DNA from: Fen-455 sp050012675
Lineage (GTDB): Bacteria; Actinomycetota; Acidimicrobiia; Acidimicrobiales; Bog-793
Direction: 5' to 3'
Length of the DNA: 64,000 nt
Assembly (NCBI GenBank): GCA_050012675.1
Contig: JBEKGS010000008.1
Span: 1-64,000 of the forward strand
This document shows, one piece after another, positions 15,595-24,258 of the stretch (its first letter is position 1; the number at the start of each line of letters is the position of its first letter). The notes under the pieces are model-generated. The model did not search any database and had not been told where the DNA came from. It worked only from the letters and a program-made list of their open reading frames with translations. A program made the position numbers and the translations under genes.

Positions 15595-16626
15595 ATGAAA
15601 CTGCTCATCACTGGCGGCGCGGGCTTCATCGGTTCCAACTTCGTGCGCTACTGGGCCCGGTGCCACCCCGAGGACCGGCTCGTCGTGCTCGACGCCCTCA
15701 CCTATGCCGGGGACCGTCGCTCCCTCGCCGAGCTCGAGTCGCAAGGGATCGTGATCTTCGTGCACGGCGACATCTGCGACGAGGCGCTAGTGGCCGAGAC
15801 TCTCGCCCGCCACGGCGTCGAGACGATCGTGCACTTCGCGGCCGAGTCCCACAACAGCCTGGCCGTGCTTGACCCGGCCCGTTTCTTCAGGACGAACGTG
15901 CTCGGGACCCAGGCGCTGTGCGAGGCCGCCCGGCGGGGCGAGGTGGCGAGGTTCCACCACATCTCCACCTGTGAGGTCTACGGGGACCTGGCCCTCGACA
16001 GCGAGGAGTCCTTCGACGAGGAGTCCCCCTACCGGCCGCGCACGCCCTACAACGCCTCCAAGGCCGGCGCCGACCACGTCGTCCGCTCCTACATCGAGAC
16101 CTTCGGGCTGCGGGCGACGATCACGAACTGCTGCAACAACTACGGCCCGTACCAGTTCCCCGAGAAGGTCATCCCCCTGTTCACGACGCGCGCCCTCGAG
16201 GGCGAAACGCTCCCGCTGTACGCCTCGACGAAGAACCGGCGTGAATGGCTGCATGTCGAGGACCACTGCCGGGCGATCGAGCTCGTCCTCAAGGACGGCG
16301 TCGTCGGCGGGACCTACAACGTCGGATCGGGCGAGGAGGCGAGCATCGAGGACATCGCCGACGGCGTACTCAAGGCGACAGGACGGCCCGAGTCGTTGAA
16401 GACGATCGTCCCCGACCGCCCCGGCCACGACCGGCGCTACCTGCTCGACTCGACGAAGATACGCACGGAGCTCGGCTGGAAGCCGATGGTGGGCTTCGCC
16501 TCTGGCCTGGAGGCGACCGTCGCCTGGTACCGGGACAACCGCTCCTGGTGGGAGCCCTTGATCGGGCGTTCCCCGGTCGTCGAGTCGTCCTGGGCGAGCG
16601 CGCCGCCAAGCGGCGGGAAGCCCTGA
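15595..16626 (+). CDS. rmlB: dTDP-glucose 4,6-dehydratase-like enzyme
   Basis: The 343-residue short-chain dehydrogenase has the NAD loop ITGGAGFIGSNF, FAAESHNSLAVLDP, the Y152xxxK156 pair in YNASK and the NNYGPYQFPEKVIPLF segment typical of RmlB. It would convert dTDP-glucose to dTDP-4-keto-6-deoxyglucose for rhamnose synthesis. The usual catalytic Thr-Asp-Glu triplet reads Thr125-Cys126-Glu127 (ISTCEVYG), so the general-acid aspartate is replaced. The next gene is rmlD-like, 8 nt downstream. Confidence 0.87.
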   Translation: MKLLITGGAGFIGSNFVRYWARCHPEDRLVVLDALTYAGDRRSLAELESQGIVIFVHGDICDEALVAETLARHGVETIVHFAAESHNSLAVLDPARFFRTNVLGTQALCEAARRGEVARFHHISTCEVYGDLALDSEESFDEESPYRPRTPYNASKAGADHVVRSYIETFGLRATITNCCNNYGPYQFPEKVIPLFTTRALEGETLPLYASTKNRREWLHVEDHCRAIELVLKDGVVGGTYNVGSGEEASIEDIADGVLKATGRPESLKTIVPDRPGHDRRYLLDSTKIRTELGWKPMVGFASGLEATVAWYRDNRSWWEPLIGRSPVVESSWASAPPSGGKP

Positions 16627-16634
16627 GGTCGGCC

Positions 16635-17504
16635 GTGCGTGTGTTTGTGACCGGAGTGACCGGTCAGGTCGGCTCAGAGATCGTGACACAGCTGCACGGC
16701 CGCGCGGCCGAGCGCCGCCGCGGCCCCGAGCTCGACATCATCGCCCCCGAGGAGGCGGTGCTGGACATCTCCGACCGCGACGCCGTGCTCGCCGCCATCG
16801 GCACGGTGGAGCCGGACGTCGTCATCCATCCGGCTGCCTTCACGGCCGTCGACGCCTGCGAGTCCGACCCCGACCGCGCCTATCGGATCAACTGCCTCGG
16901 CACCCGCTATGTCGCAGAGGCGGCCCGCCTCGTGGGCGCCCATCTCTGCTATCTGTCCACCGACTACGTCTTCGACGGCACCTCGCCCCGGCCCTATGTC
17001 GAGTGGGACGAGCCGAACCCGCTGTCGGTCTACGGGCGCTCCAAGCTGGGCGGTGAGCGCGAGCTCGACCCGGGCCACACGATCGTGCGCACGGCGTGGG
17101 TGAACGGCAGGACCGGGGCCAACATGGTCAAGACCGTTCTCCGCCTCGCCGGCCAAGTTGGCACGCTCCGCTTCGTGGACGACCAGCGGGGCAGCCCCAC
17201 CTCGGCGGCGGACCTGGCGGCGCGGGTGATCGATCTCTCCTTGGGCAGGCATGCCGGCATCTTCCACGTCACCAACCAGGGCTCGACGACCTGGTACGAG
17301 TTCGCCCGCTTCGTGCTCGGCCTCGCCGGCCACGACCCGGCACGGGTCGAGCCCATCTCGACGGGCGAGCTCGACCCGCCGCGTCCCGCGCCCCGGCCCG
17401 CCAACTCCGTGCTCGACAACGCCGCCATGCGCCTTTCGGGCTGGGAACTCCTTCCCAGCTGGGAGCAGGCGATCACAGGACTCGTCGCCGAGCTGACCGC
17501 CTGA
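16635..17504 (+). CDS. rmlD: dTDP-4-dehydrorhamnose reductase
   Basis: The 289-residue reductase has FVTGVTGQVGSEIV at the N-terminus, HPAAFTAVDACESDPD, STDYVFDGTSP and YGRSKLGGE, all typical of RmlD. It reduces dTDP-4-keto-rhamnose to dTDP-rhamnose. The GTG at 16635 lies 8 nt after the rmlB stop with TGAGG upstream. rmlA and rmlC are not recognisable in the window and would have to be supplied elsewhere. Confidence 0.9.
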   Translation: MRVFVTGVTGQVGSEIVTQLHGRAAERRRGPELDIIAPEEAVLDISDRDAVLAAIGTVEPDVVIHPAAFTAVDACESDPDRAYRINCLGTRYVAEAARLVGAHLCYLSTDYVFDGTSPRPYVEWDEPNPLSVYGRSKLGGERELDPGHTIVRTAWVNGRTGANMVKTVLRLAGQVGTLRFVDDQRGSPTSAADLAARVIDLSLGRHAGIFHVTNQGSTTWYEFARFVLGLAGHDPARVEPISTGELDPPRPAPRPANSVLDNAAMRLSGWELLPSWEQAITGLVAELTA

Positions 17505-17505
17505 A

Positions 17506-18408
17506 TTGGCGGAGTCCCTCATCTCCGAAAGAGTCGGGGCGGTCGTCGTCAACTACAACGCGGGCGAGGTGCTGGCGCGTTGTCTCGAGAGCCTGCGGCG
17601 GAACGGGGTCACCGACATCGTCGTGGTGGACAACGGCTCGACCGACGGCTCGGACGCCCTCGCCGAGAACGGGGAACGCCCTTGCCGGCTCGTCCGCTCG
17701 CCGCGCAACAGGGGATACGGCTCGGGGGCGAACCTCGGCGCCCGATCGTGCAAGCGCGAGCTCCTTTTCATCTGCAATCCGGACCTCGTCGTCGAGCCGG
17801 AGGCCGTCGCCCGCCTCACCGGGGCGCTCGACCGGCATCTGGACGCGGCCGTGGCGGGCCCCATGCTCTTGGAGACCGACGGCTCGGTCTACCCCTCCGG
17901 GCGGACCTTCCCGAACCTCGGCGACTCGCTCGGTCACGGGTTCGTGGGCCTTTTCTGGCGCGACAACCCGTGGACGCGCCGCTACCGCCTGCTCGGCGAC
18001 GAGCAGCACCGCGCCCGCGAGGCCGACTGGGTCTCGGGCGCGGGATTCCTCGTGCGCCACGACGCCTTCGACAGCGTCGGAGGCTTCGACGAGGCCTACT
18101 TCATGTACGTCGAGGACGTGGACCTCTGCTGGCGACTGCACCGCGCAGGCTGGGGCGTCTTGTACGAGCCGTCGGCCACGGTGGTCCACGAACAGGGGCG
18201 CTCGACCTCGCGCGAGCCCTACAGGATGCTCGTGGCCCATCACCGCTCGATCATGCGCTTCGCGGTCCGCTCCAGCCGAGGACGCCAGCGCATCTGGCTG
18301 CCTTTTGTGGCGGTCGCGCTCGGCGCGAGGCTCGTGCTCGCCTGCGGGGAGCGCTACCTGGGAACGCTGCGCCCAGACCGCCGGCGCTTTCCGGCCGGGG
18401 GCGGCTGA
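17506..18408 (+). CDS. GT2 glycosyltransferase, rhamnosyltransferase-like
   Basis: This 300-residue GT-A enzyme shows VVVNYNAGEVL, VVDNGSTDGS, a CNPDLVVEP variant of the DxD region and GGFDEAYFMYVEDVDLCWR, the pattern of WbbL-type rhamnosyltransferases. It probably transfers a sugar, perhaps the rhamnose made by the two enzymes just upstream, onto a lipid-linked envelope glycan. The TTG at 17506 begins 1 nt after the rmlD stop, so it is part of the same transcript. Confidence 0.85.
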   Translation: MAESLISERVGAVVVNYNAGEVLARCLESLRRNGVTDIVVVDNGSTDGSDALAENGERPCRLVRSPRNRGYGSGANLGARSCKRELLFICNPDLVVEPEAVARLTGALDRHLDAAVAGPMLLETDGSVYPSGRTFPNLGDSLGHGFVGLFWRDNPWTRRYRLLGDEQHRAREADWVSGAGFLVRHDAFDSVGGFDEAYFMYVEDVDLCWRLHRAGWGVLYEPSATVVHEQGRSTSREPYRMLVAHHRSIMRFAVRSSRGRQRIWLPFVAVALGARLVLACGERYLGTLRPDRRRFPAGGG

Positions 18409-18474
18409 GGGGCGGCGGAGGGACCTGGAGCGCCCGGAGGACCACCTCGGAGAGATCGTGGTTCCAGCTGGGGC

Positions 18475-18480
18475 TAGAGT
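18475..18480 (+). promoter_or_regulatory. Leaderless-type -10 element TAGAGT
   Basis: TAGAGT ends 8 nt before the GTG at 18489 and defines the likely start of the following membrane protein. Confidence 0.5.
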
Positions 18481-18488
18481 CGTGGCCC

Positions 18489-19310
18489 GTGCCCAGGAAT
18501 TCGATCAGCCGCAGAGTCGCGCGAGCCGCGTCGATCGGCGGAAGCCGCAGCTACAGACAACGCACGCCCATCGGGTGGTACTCCCTGCTCCTGGCGGTCT
18601 GTGTCATCGGTCTCGGGCTCATAGTGTTCTCCCGCCACGAGCGTCAGCAGTCGGCGACGAACGCCTCGACCACAACGACCACGACCCAGGCGAACACGAC
18701 GCCTCCACTTCTCACGGACCACTGGCAGGTGGCGCTCTCGGTCGACGTCTGCGGCCAGGTCGTGAACCTGCCCCGTAGCGCCGACCAGAGCTCGGGCATC
18801 ATCACCACGGGCAACGGCGTGGTGGACATCGAGCCCGAGAGGGCAGGCGCCGAGGCCGCCCAGTTCGAAGGTGCGAAGGCGACCCTCGCCAAATTCCTCA
18901 CCTCTGAGGACGTGAAGCTGACGGCCAGCACCCTCACGCTTCCCAAGTCGCTCGGCAAGCTCGCCGGCACCTACGACGCCAGTCGCAAGTGCGGCTCGCA
19001 ACCGGGCCAGCTGCAGGTGCTCATCTGGCCCTCACCGACCTCCACGACGCCTTTTGCGACCACCAACCCCGTGGGCATCGGTTACGCCAACGGCGAGCTG
19101 TTCTCGCTGGCTTTTGTCCCCAAGGGTGCCACGGTCGCCAAACCGACGGCGGCCAAGCTCGTGGCGGCGTTCCTCAAGTCCGAGACGACCACGACCACGA
19201 CGAGCACGTCCACGACCACCACGACCCTGGCCCATGGCGCGACGACTACGACCAAGCCGGTGAGCACCACGACCACCAAACCGGTGAGCAGCACGACCAC
19301 AACTGGTTGA
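18489..19310 (+). CDS. Single-pass membrane protein with Thr-rich tail, function unknown
   Basis: The 273-residue protein has a basic N-terminus, one transmembrane segment (about residues 29-47, SLLLAVCVIGLGLIVFS), a Thr-rich linker, an external domain of about 150 residues with two cysteines, and a low-complexity C-terminus of Thr runs and TTTTKPVS repeats. The tail resembles cell-wall-spanning or glycosylated linkers. I do not recognise the domain. Its stop overlaps the next start (TGATG), tying it to sugar-nucleotide synthesis. Confidence 0.7.
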   Translation: MPRNSISRRVARAASIGGSRSYRQRTPIGWYSLLLAVCVIGLGLIVFSRHERQQSATNASTTTTTTQANTTPPLLTDHWQVALSVDVCGQVVNLPRSADQSSGIITTGNGVVDIEPERAGAEAAQFEGAKATLAKFLTSEDVKLTASTLTLPKSLGKLAGTYDASRKCGSQPGQLQVLIWPSPTSTTPFATTNPVGIGYANGELFSLAFVPKGATVAKPTAAKLVAAFLKSETTTTTTSTSTTTTTLAHGATTTTKPVSTTTTKPVSSTTTTG

Positions 19311-20383
19311 TGGACGCCGTAGTCCTCGTCGGCGGCGAGGGAACGCGGCTTCGGCCGCTCACCTACGAGATCCCCAAGCAGATGCTGCCCGTGGTCGGGC
19401 GTCCGATGATCGCGCATGTGGTCGAGTGGCTGGCCGGCCACGGCGTCCGCCGGGTCGTGCTCTCGCTCGGCTACCGGGCCGACGCCTTCGTGCAGGCGTT
19501 CCCGGACAACCGGCTCGCAGGCGTCGCGCTCGAGTACGTCGTCGAGCCGGAGCCGCTCGACACCGCCGGTGCCGTGCGCTTTGCGGCCGACGCCGCCGGT
19601 GTCGGCGGGAGCTTCCTCGTCCTCAACGGGGACGTGCTCACCGAGACCGATGCCTCAGCCCTCGTCGCGTTCCACCGTTCCCGGTCAGCCGAGGCCTCAA
19701 TCGCACTTACTCCTGTCCCGGACCCGTCGAACTTCGGTGTCGTGCCGACGGACCGCTCCGGCAAAGTGGTCGCCTTCATCGAAAAGCCCCCGGAGGGCCA
19801 GGCCCCGACAAACCTCATAAATGCGGGCATCTACGTCCTCGAGACCTCTGTGCTCGACCGGATCCCGACCGGGCGGCGCGTGTCGATAGAACGCGAGACC
19901 TTTCCCGAGCTCGTCGCCGCGGGAAGCCTGTACGCGCTCGCCTCCGACGCCTACTGGCTCGACACGGGCAGACCGCACCAGTACCTCCAGGCCCAGCTCG
20001 ACATCCTCTGGGGCCGGCGCCTGAGCCGCCCGCCCGCGCCCGAGATCGAAGCGGGGATCTTCGTCGACCCGAGCGCCGACGTCGCCTGCCGGCTCGGGCC
20101 CCATTGCTTCGTCGGTCCGGGGTCCACCATCGCCAAGAGCGCGGTGGTCGAGGACAGCGTCGTGTGCGCCGGTTCCAAAGTGGGGCCCGGCTGCGTGCTG
20201 CGCCGTTGCGTGCTCATGGCCGGGGCCGAGGTGCGCACGGGTGCGTCCGTTGAGGACAGCATCATCGGGCCGGGAGCCGTGATCGGCGAGAGCGGTCAGC
20301 TGAGGGGCATGACAATCGTCGGCGTCGGGGCCGAGGTGCCGCCCGGTTCGGTCCTCGACGGCTCGCACTATCCCTTGTCCTGA
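19310..20383 (+). CDS. Sugar-1-phosphate nucleotidyltransferase with left-handed beta-helix tail
   Basis: The 357-residue protein makes an NDP-sugar. The N-terminal domain has LVGGEGTRLRPLT, the conserved PKQMLPV lysine segment, LNGDVL and EKPPEG. The C-terminal 120 residues carry hexapeptide repeats. This layout fits mannose-1-phosphate guanylyltransferases (GMPP-like), in line with manB and the isomerase further on, but glucose-1-phosphate thymidylyltransferase activity for the rhamnose pathway cannot be excluded. The start overlaps the previous stop by one base. Confidence 0.85.
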   Translation: MDAVVLVGGEGTRLRPLTYEIPKQMLPVVGRPMIAHVVEWLAGHGVRRVVLSLGYRADAFVQAFPDNRLAGVALEYVVEPEPLDTAGAVRFAADAAGVGGSFLVLNGDVLTETDASALVAFHRSRSAEASIALTPVPDPSNFGVVPTDRSGKVVAFIEKPPEGQAPTNLINAGIYVLETSVLDRIPTGRRVSIERETFPELVAAGSLYALASDAYWLDTGRPHQYLQAQLDILWGRRLSRPPAPEIEAGIFVDPSADVACRLGPHCFVGPGSTIAKSAVVEDSVVCAGSKVGPGCVLRRCVLMAGAEVRTGASVEDSIIGPGAVIGESGQLRGMTIVGVGAEVPPGSVLDGSHYPLS

Positions 20384-20409
20384 GACTGCCGAGACAGGAG
20401 GCGGACGCC

Positions 20410-21357
20410 ATGAGAGCAATGGTGACCGGAGGTGCGGGTTTCATCGGGTCGAATCTCGTCGATCGTCTTCTGGCCGAAGGCCACGACGTCGACGTCGTGG
20501 ACGACCTGTCCACCGGGTCGCTCGCGAACCTCGCCGATGCCCGCGCGTCGGGCGGCGTGCTGCGCTTTCACAACCTCGACGTCCGCTCGGGCGATCTCGT
20601 CGATCTCGTGCGCCACCGCCGCCCGGAGGTGATCTTCCACCTGGCCGCCCAGGCCGACGTCCGCGTCTCAGTGGAGCGGCCGGTCTTCGACGCCGAGGTC
20701 AACGTCCTCGGCACGATCCAGGTGCTCGAGGGCGCCCGGGCGGCGGAGACGGGAAAGGTCGTCTTCGCGGCCTCGGGTGGAACGCTCTACGGCGAGCCCG
20801 ACGCCTCGGACCTGCCCGTCGACGAACATCAGCCCCACAGGCCGCTCTCGCCCTACGGCGTGTCCAAGAAGTCGGCCATCGACTACCTCGTCGCCTATCG
20901 CGAGCTGCACGGGATCGAGTTCACCGCCCTCGCCCTGGCGAACGTCTACGGGCCTCGCCAGGACCCCCACGGCGAGGCCGGCGTCGTCGCCATCTTCGCC
21001 GGCAACCTCGTGGCCGGCCGGCCGTGCGTGGTGTTCGGCGACGGGAGCCAGACCCGCGACTACGTGTTCGTGGACGACGTGGTCGACGCCTTCGCACGCG
21101 CGTCGCGCCGCGGGGGCGGCCTCGTCATGAACATCGGCACGGGCCAGGAGACGTCGGTGGCGAAGCTCTACGAGATCGTCGCAGAGGCCTGCGGGAGCGA
21201 CCTCGAGGCGAGGCCGGCGCCGGCGAGGCCCGGCGAGGTGCAGCGCAGCGCCCTCGACCCGAGACGGGCGGGCCTGCATCTCGGCTGGAAACCGTGGACG
21301 CCGCTCGGAAACGGGGTCTCGGCAGTCGTCGAGCACGTCCGACGGGCGGCTTTGTGA
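20410..21357 (+). CDS. NAD-dependent UDP-glucose 4-epimerase-like enzyme
   Basis: The 315-residue SDR enzyme shows VTGGAGFIGSNLVD, HLAAQADVRVSVERP, the SPYGVSK catalytic Tyr-Lys pair and NVYGPRQDPHGEAGVVAIF, matching GalE-like epimerases of the prokaryotic UDP-glucose/UDP-GlcNAc type. AGGAGG precedes the ATG by about 8 nt. It sits between a sugar nucleotidyltransferase and the F420 genes; its stop overlaps the next GTG (GTGA). Confidence 0.87.
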   Translation: MRAMVTGGAGFIGSNLVDRLLAEGHDVDVVDDLSTGSLANLADARASGGVLRFHNLDVRSGDLVDLVRHRRPEVIFHLAAQADVRVSVERPVFDAEVNVLGTIQVLEGARAAETGKVVFAASGGTLYGEPDASDLPVDEHQPHRPLSPYGVSKKSAIDYLVAYRELHGIEFTALALANVYGPRQDPHGEAGVVAIFAGNLVAGRPCVVFGDGSQTRDYVFVDDVVDAFARASRRGGGLVMNIGTGQETSVAKLYEIVAEACGSDLEARPAPARPGEVQRSALDPRRAGLHLGWKPWTPLGNGVSAVVEHVRRAAL

Positions 21358-22325
21358 TCGCAGTCCTCTGCGGCGGGGTCGGTGCGGCCAGGATGCTGGC
21401 GGGGCTGCAGGCCGTGGTCGACCCCGGGGAGATCGTCGCTGTGGTCAACACCGGTGACGACACCGAGCTGCACGGCCTACACGTGAGCCCCGACCTCGAC
21501 ACGATCACCTACACCCTCGCCGGGGCGGTGAACCCGGCCACCGGGTGGGGTCTTCGTGACGAGACCTTCCACGCCATGGACGGCCTGGAGCGCTACGGCG
21601 CCATCACCTGGTTCCGTCTCGGTGACACCGATCTCGCCACCCACCTTTACCGCACGGGCCGCATGCGCGAAGGCGCCACCCTCTCACAGGTCACCGGGGA
21701 GATCTCACGCGCCTGGGGCCTCGGTGTGCGGCTCGTGCCGATGAGCGACGACCCGGTACGGACCCGGCTCAGGCTCGCCGACGGCCGGGAGGTGGCCTTC
21801 CAGGAGTACTTCGTGAAACTGCGCCATTCGGTGGTCGTGGACCGGGTGCGCTTCGAGGGCGCCGAGCGGGCCACGCCCGCTCCCGGGGTGCTCGACGCGC
21901 TCGGCTCGGCCGACATCGTCGTCGTGGCGCCCTCCAACCCGGTCGTCTCCATCGGGCCCATCCTGGCGGTGCCGGGCGTGGCAGAGGTGCTGAAGGCGCG
22001 CCGCCACTCGGTCGTGGCCGTGTCGCCCATCGTGGCGGGCGCCGCCTTGAAGGGCCCGGCCGACCGGCTCCTGGTCGAGCTCGGCGGGGAGGCTTCGGCG
22101 CCGGGCGTCGCCCGCTTCCTCAGCTCTTTTGCCGGCACGCTCGTCATCGACGAGGCCGACGCGCAACGCCGCGGCGAGGTCGAGCAGGCCGGCGTGCGCT
22201 GCGTCGTGGCCCCGACGGTCATGAGGACACCGGAGCTGGCGGCCGGGCTCGCCCGCGCGGTGCTCGGGGCGCGCGGCATGGCCGCGGGGCCGTCCGGGTC
22301 GCCGGGCGCCGCCTTTGATGCGTAG
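21354..22325 (+). CDS. fbiA: F420 biosynthesis 2-phospholactate/PEP transferase (FbiA/CofD)
   Basis: The 323-residue protein begins AVLCGGVGAARMLAGL and has NTGDDTELHGLHVSPDLDT, TWFRLGDTDLATHLYRT, LVPMSDDPVRTR and APSNPVVSIGPIL, the hallmarks of CofD/FbiA. It joins the lactyl- or PEP-guanosine moiety to FO, giving F420-0 or its dehydro form. It overlaps the epimerase upstream by 4 nt and is followed within 35 nt by cofE. Confidence 0.93.
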   Translation: MIAVLCGGVGAARMLAGLQAVVDPGEIVAVVNTGDDTELHGLHVSPDLDTITYTLAGAVNPATGWGLRDETFHAMDGLERYGAITWFRLGDTDLATHLYRTGRMREGATLSQVTGEISRAWGLGVRLVPMSDDPVRTRLRLADGREVAFQEYFVKLRHSVVVDRVRFEGAERATPAPGVLDALGSADIVVVAPSNPVVSIGPILAVPGVAEVLKARRHSVVAVSPIVAGAALKGPADRLLVELGGEASAPGVARFLSSFAGTLVIDEADAQRRGEVEQAGVRCVVAPTVMRTPELAAGLARAVLGARGMAAGPSGSPGAAFDA

Positions 22326-22358
22326 CGCGTCAGCGCTGCTTGGGTGAAGACTGCGCCA

Positions 22359-23066
22359 ATGGCGATCGGCGAGTCACTTCTCGTGCTGGGGGTCGAGGGC
22401 CTGCCCGAGGTGGGCCCCGGCGACGACCTGGCGGCGCTCATCGCCGAGCACGCGGGCCTCCTCGACGGCGACGTGGTCGTGGTCACCCAGAAGGTCGTCT
22501 CCAAGGCCGAGGCGCGCGTGGTCCCGATCGATCCCTCCGATCCGGACGCCAAGCGCCTTCTGGCCGAGGCGGAGTCGGTTCGCGTGCTGCGCCGCCGGGG
22601 AGATCTCGTCGTGACCGAGACCCGGCACGGTTTCGTGTGTGCCAACTCGGGCGTCGACCTCTCCAACGTGGCCGAGGGCTGGGCGGCGCTGCTGCCCGAG
22701 GACCCGGACCGTTCGGCCCGACGCCTGCGCGACGGCCTCAGGGCACGCACGGGACTCGAGGTCGCCGTGGTGATATCGGACACCTTCGGCCGCGCCTGGC
22801 GCAGGGGCGTGACCGACGTGGCCATCGGCTGCGCGGGCATCCGCGCCGTGGTCGACCTGCGCGGGACAAAGGACGCCCTCGGCCGCGAGCTCGTGGCGAC
22901 CGAGGTCTGCGTCGTGGACGAGGTCGCGGCCGCCGCCGAGCTCGTGATGGGAAAGGCGCGGGGCGTCCCTGTCGCCGTGGTGAGGGGGGTGGACGCCTCC
23001 TTGCTGGGGTCGGGGTCCGTCGTAGAAGAGGTGGTCCGGCCCTACGGGGAGGACCTGTTCCGTTGA
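22359..23066 (+). CDS. cofE: Coenzyme F420-0:L-glutamate ligase (CofE domain only)
   Basis: The 235-residue protein adds glutamates to F420-0 using GTP. Motifs include EVGPGDDLAALI, VVTQKVVSKAEAR, ETRHGFVCANSGVD and ISDTFGRAWRRGVTDVAIG. It lacks the C-terminal nitroreductase-like domain that gives actinobacterial FbiB its dehydro-F420 reductase activity. The ATG at 22359 fits the family length; a GTG at 22344 would add five residues. Confidence 0.92.
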   Translation: MAIGESLLVLGVEGLPEVGPGDDLAALIAEHAGLLDGDVVVVTQKVVSKAEARVVPIDPSDPDAKRLLAEAESVRVLRRRGDLVVTETRHGFVCANSGVDLSNVAEGWAALLPEDPDRSARRLRDGLRARTGLEVAVVISDTFGRAWRRGVTDVAIGCAGIRAVVDLRGTKDALGRELVATEVCVVDEVAAAAELVMGKARGVPVAVVRGVDASLLGSGSVVEEVVRPYGEDLFR

Positions 23067-23127
23067 GGGCCGGTGACCGGGGCGCCCGTCTTGGCTCCGC
23101 CGCGAGGCCGCCTCGTTCGGGGTCGCG

Positions 23128-24258
23128 GTGAAAAGGCTCCGTGTCGGTTTCGACGTACTGCCCCTCGCCGGCGAGCGCACCGGGGTGGGCCGGTTCTGCA
23201 GCGGTCTTGCCGCTGCCCTCGCCGCACGCGGGGACGTCGAGCTTCGCGGCTACGCCGTGGCCCGAAAGGCCAGGCGCGACACCGCCCCCGCGGGCGCCCT
23301 CGGCATCCCCGTGCGCACCTGGCCGGTTCCCACGCGCCTTGTCAACGCCCTGTGGGCGCGGGCGGACCTGCCACCCATCGAATGGCTCGCCGGCCCGGTA
23401 GAGGTCGTGCACGGGACGAACTACGTCGTGGCGCCCTCGCGCAGGGCCGGTCGGGTCGTCACGGTCTACGACCTGACGGCCTTGCGCTACCCGCAGTGGT
23501 GCGTGCCCGCTTCGCTCGCCTACCCGCGCCTTGTCGCGCGCGCTCTTGGCGAGGGCGCCTTTGTCCATGTGCTCTCGCGGTTCGTGCGCGACGAGGTGCT
23601 CGAGCTCCTGGGCGCCGACGCCGAGCGGGTCCGCGTCGTTCCCGCGGGACTCGCCGCCGCGGCTGACGCCGCCGCTCCGGTGGGCGGGGGGCTCAAGGGG
23701 CGTCCGGCGCCCTATCTCTTGGCACTCGGGGCCGTGGAGCCGCGAAAGGACCTGCCGACCCTGGTGAAGGCGTTCGCCGAGCTCGCGCGGACCCACGGGG
23801 ACCTCGAGCTCGTGGTCGCGGGGCCGAAGGGATGGGGAGAGCCGGCCCTCAAGACCGCCGTCGAGTCGAGCGGCGTGGGCGGTCGTGTCGTGCGCATCGG
23901 CTACCTCCAAGAAGCCGAGCGCCAGTCGTTGCTCGAGGGCGCCCTCGCCCTCGTGTACCCGTCGCTGTACGAGGGTTTCGGCTTCCCGCCCCTCGAGGCG
24001 ATGGCCGCCGGGGTGCCCGTGGTGGCGACGTCGGCAGGCGCCGTACCCGAGGTCGTCGGGGACGCGGCCGAGCTCGTGGCGCCGGGCGACCACGAGGCGA
24101 TGGCCGCAGCGCTCGCTAGGGTCATCGACGACGCCGGCCTGCGCTCGAGGCTCGTGCAGTGCGGCCGCGCCCGCGCCTCGTCGTTCACCTGGGAGGCGGC
24201 GGCCACCTCGATGGTCGAGCTGTACATGAAGGCCGCCCGGGAAAGGGGTGCTCGTTGA
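23128..24258 (+). CDS. GT4 glycosyltransferase (first of three)
   Basis: The 376-residue GT-B enzyme has an N-terminal acceptor domain with GERTGVGRFCSGLA and HGTNYVVAPSRRAG, the mid-protein LGAVEPRKDLPTLVKAF and the donor-binding EX7E-type region YPSLYEGFGFPPLEAMAAG. It is a retaining GT4 enzyme of the mannosyl- or rhamnosyltransferase kind; donor and acceptor are not predictable. The TTG of the next gene overlaps its stop. Confidence 0.87.
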   Translation: MKRLRVGFDVLPLAGERTGVGRFCSGLAAALAARGDVELRGYAVARKARRDTAPAGALGIPVRTWPVPTRLVNALWARADLPPIEWLAGPVEVVHGTNYVVAPSRRAGRVVTVYDLTALRYPQWCVPASLAYPRLVARALGEGAFVHVLSRFVRDEVLELLGADAERVRVVPAGLAAAADAAAPVGGGLKGRPAPYLLALGAVEPRKDLPTLVKAFAELARTHGDLELVVAGPKGWGEPALKTAVESSGVGGRVVRIGYLQEAERQSLLEGALALVYPSLYEGFGFPPLEAMAAGVPVVATSAGAVPEVVGDAAELVAPGDHEAMAAALARVIDDAGLRSRLVQCGRARASSFTWEAAATSMVELYMKAARERGAR

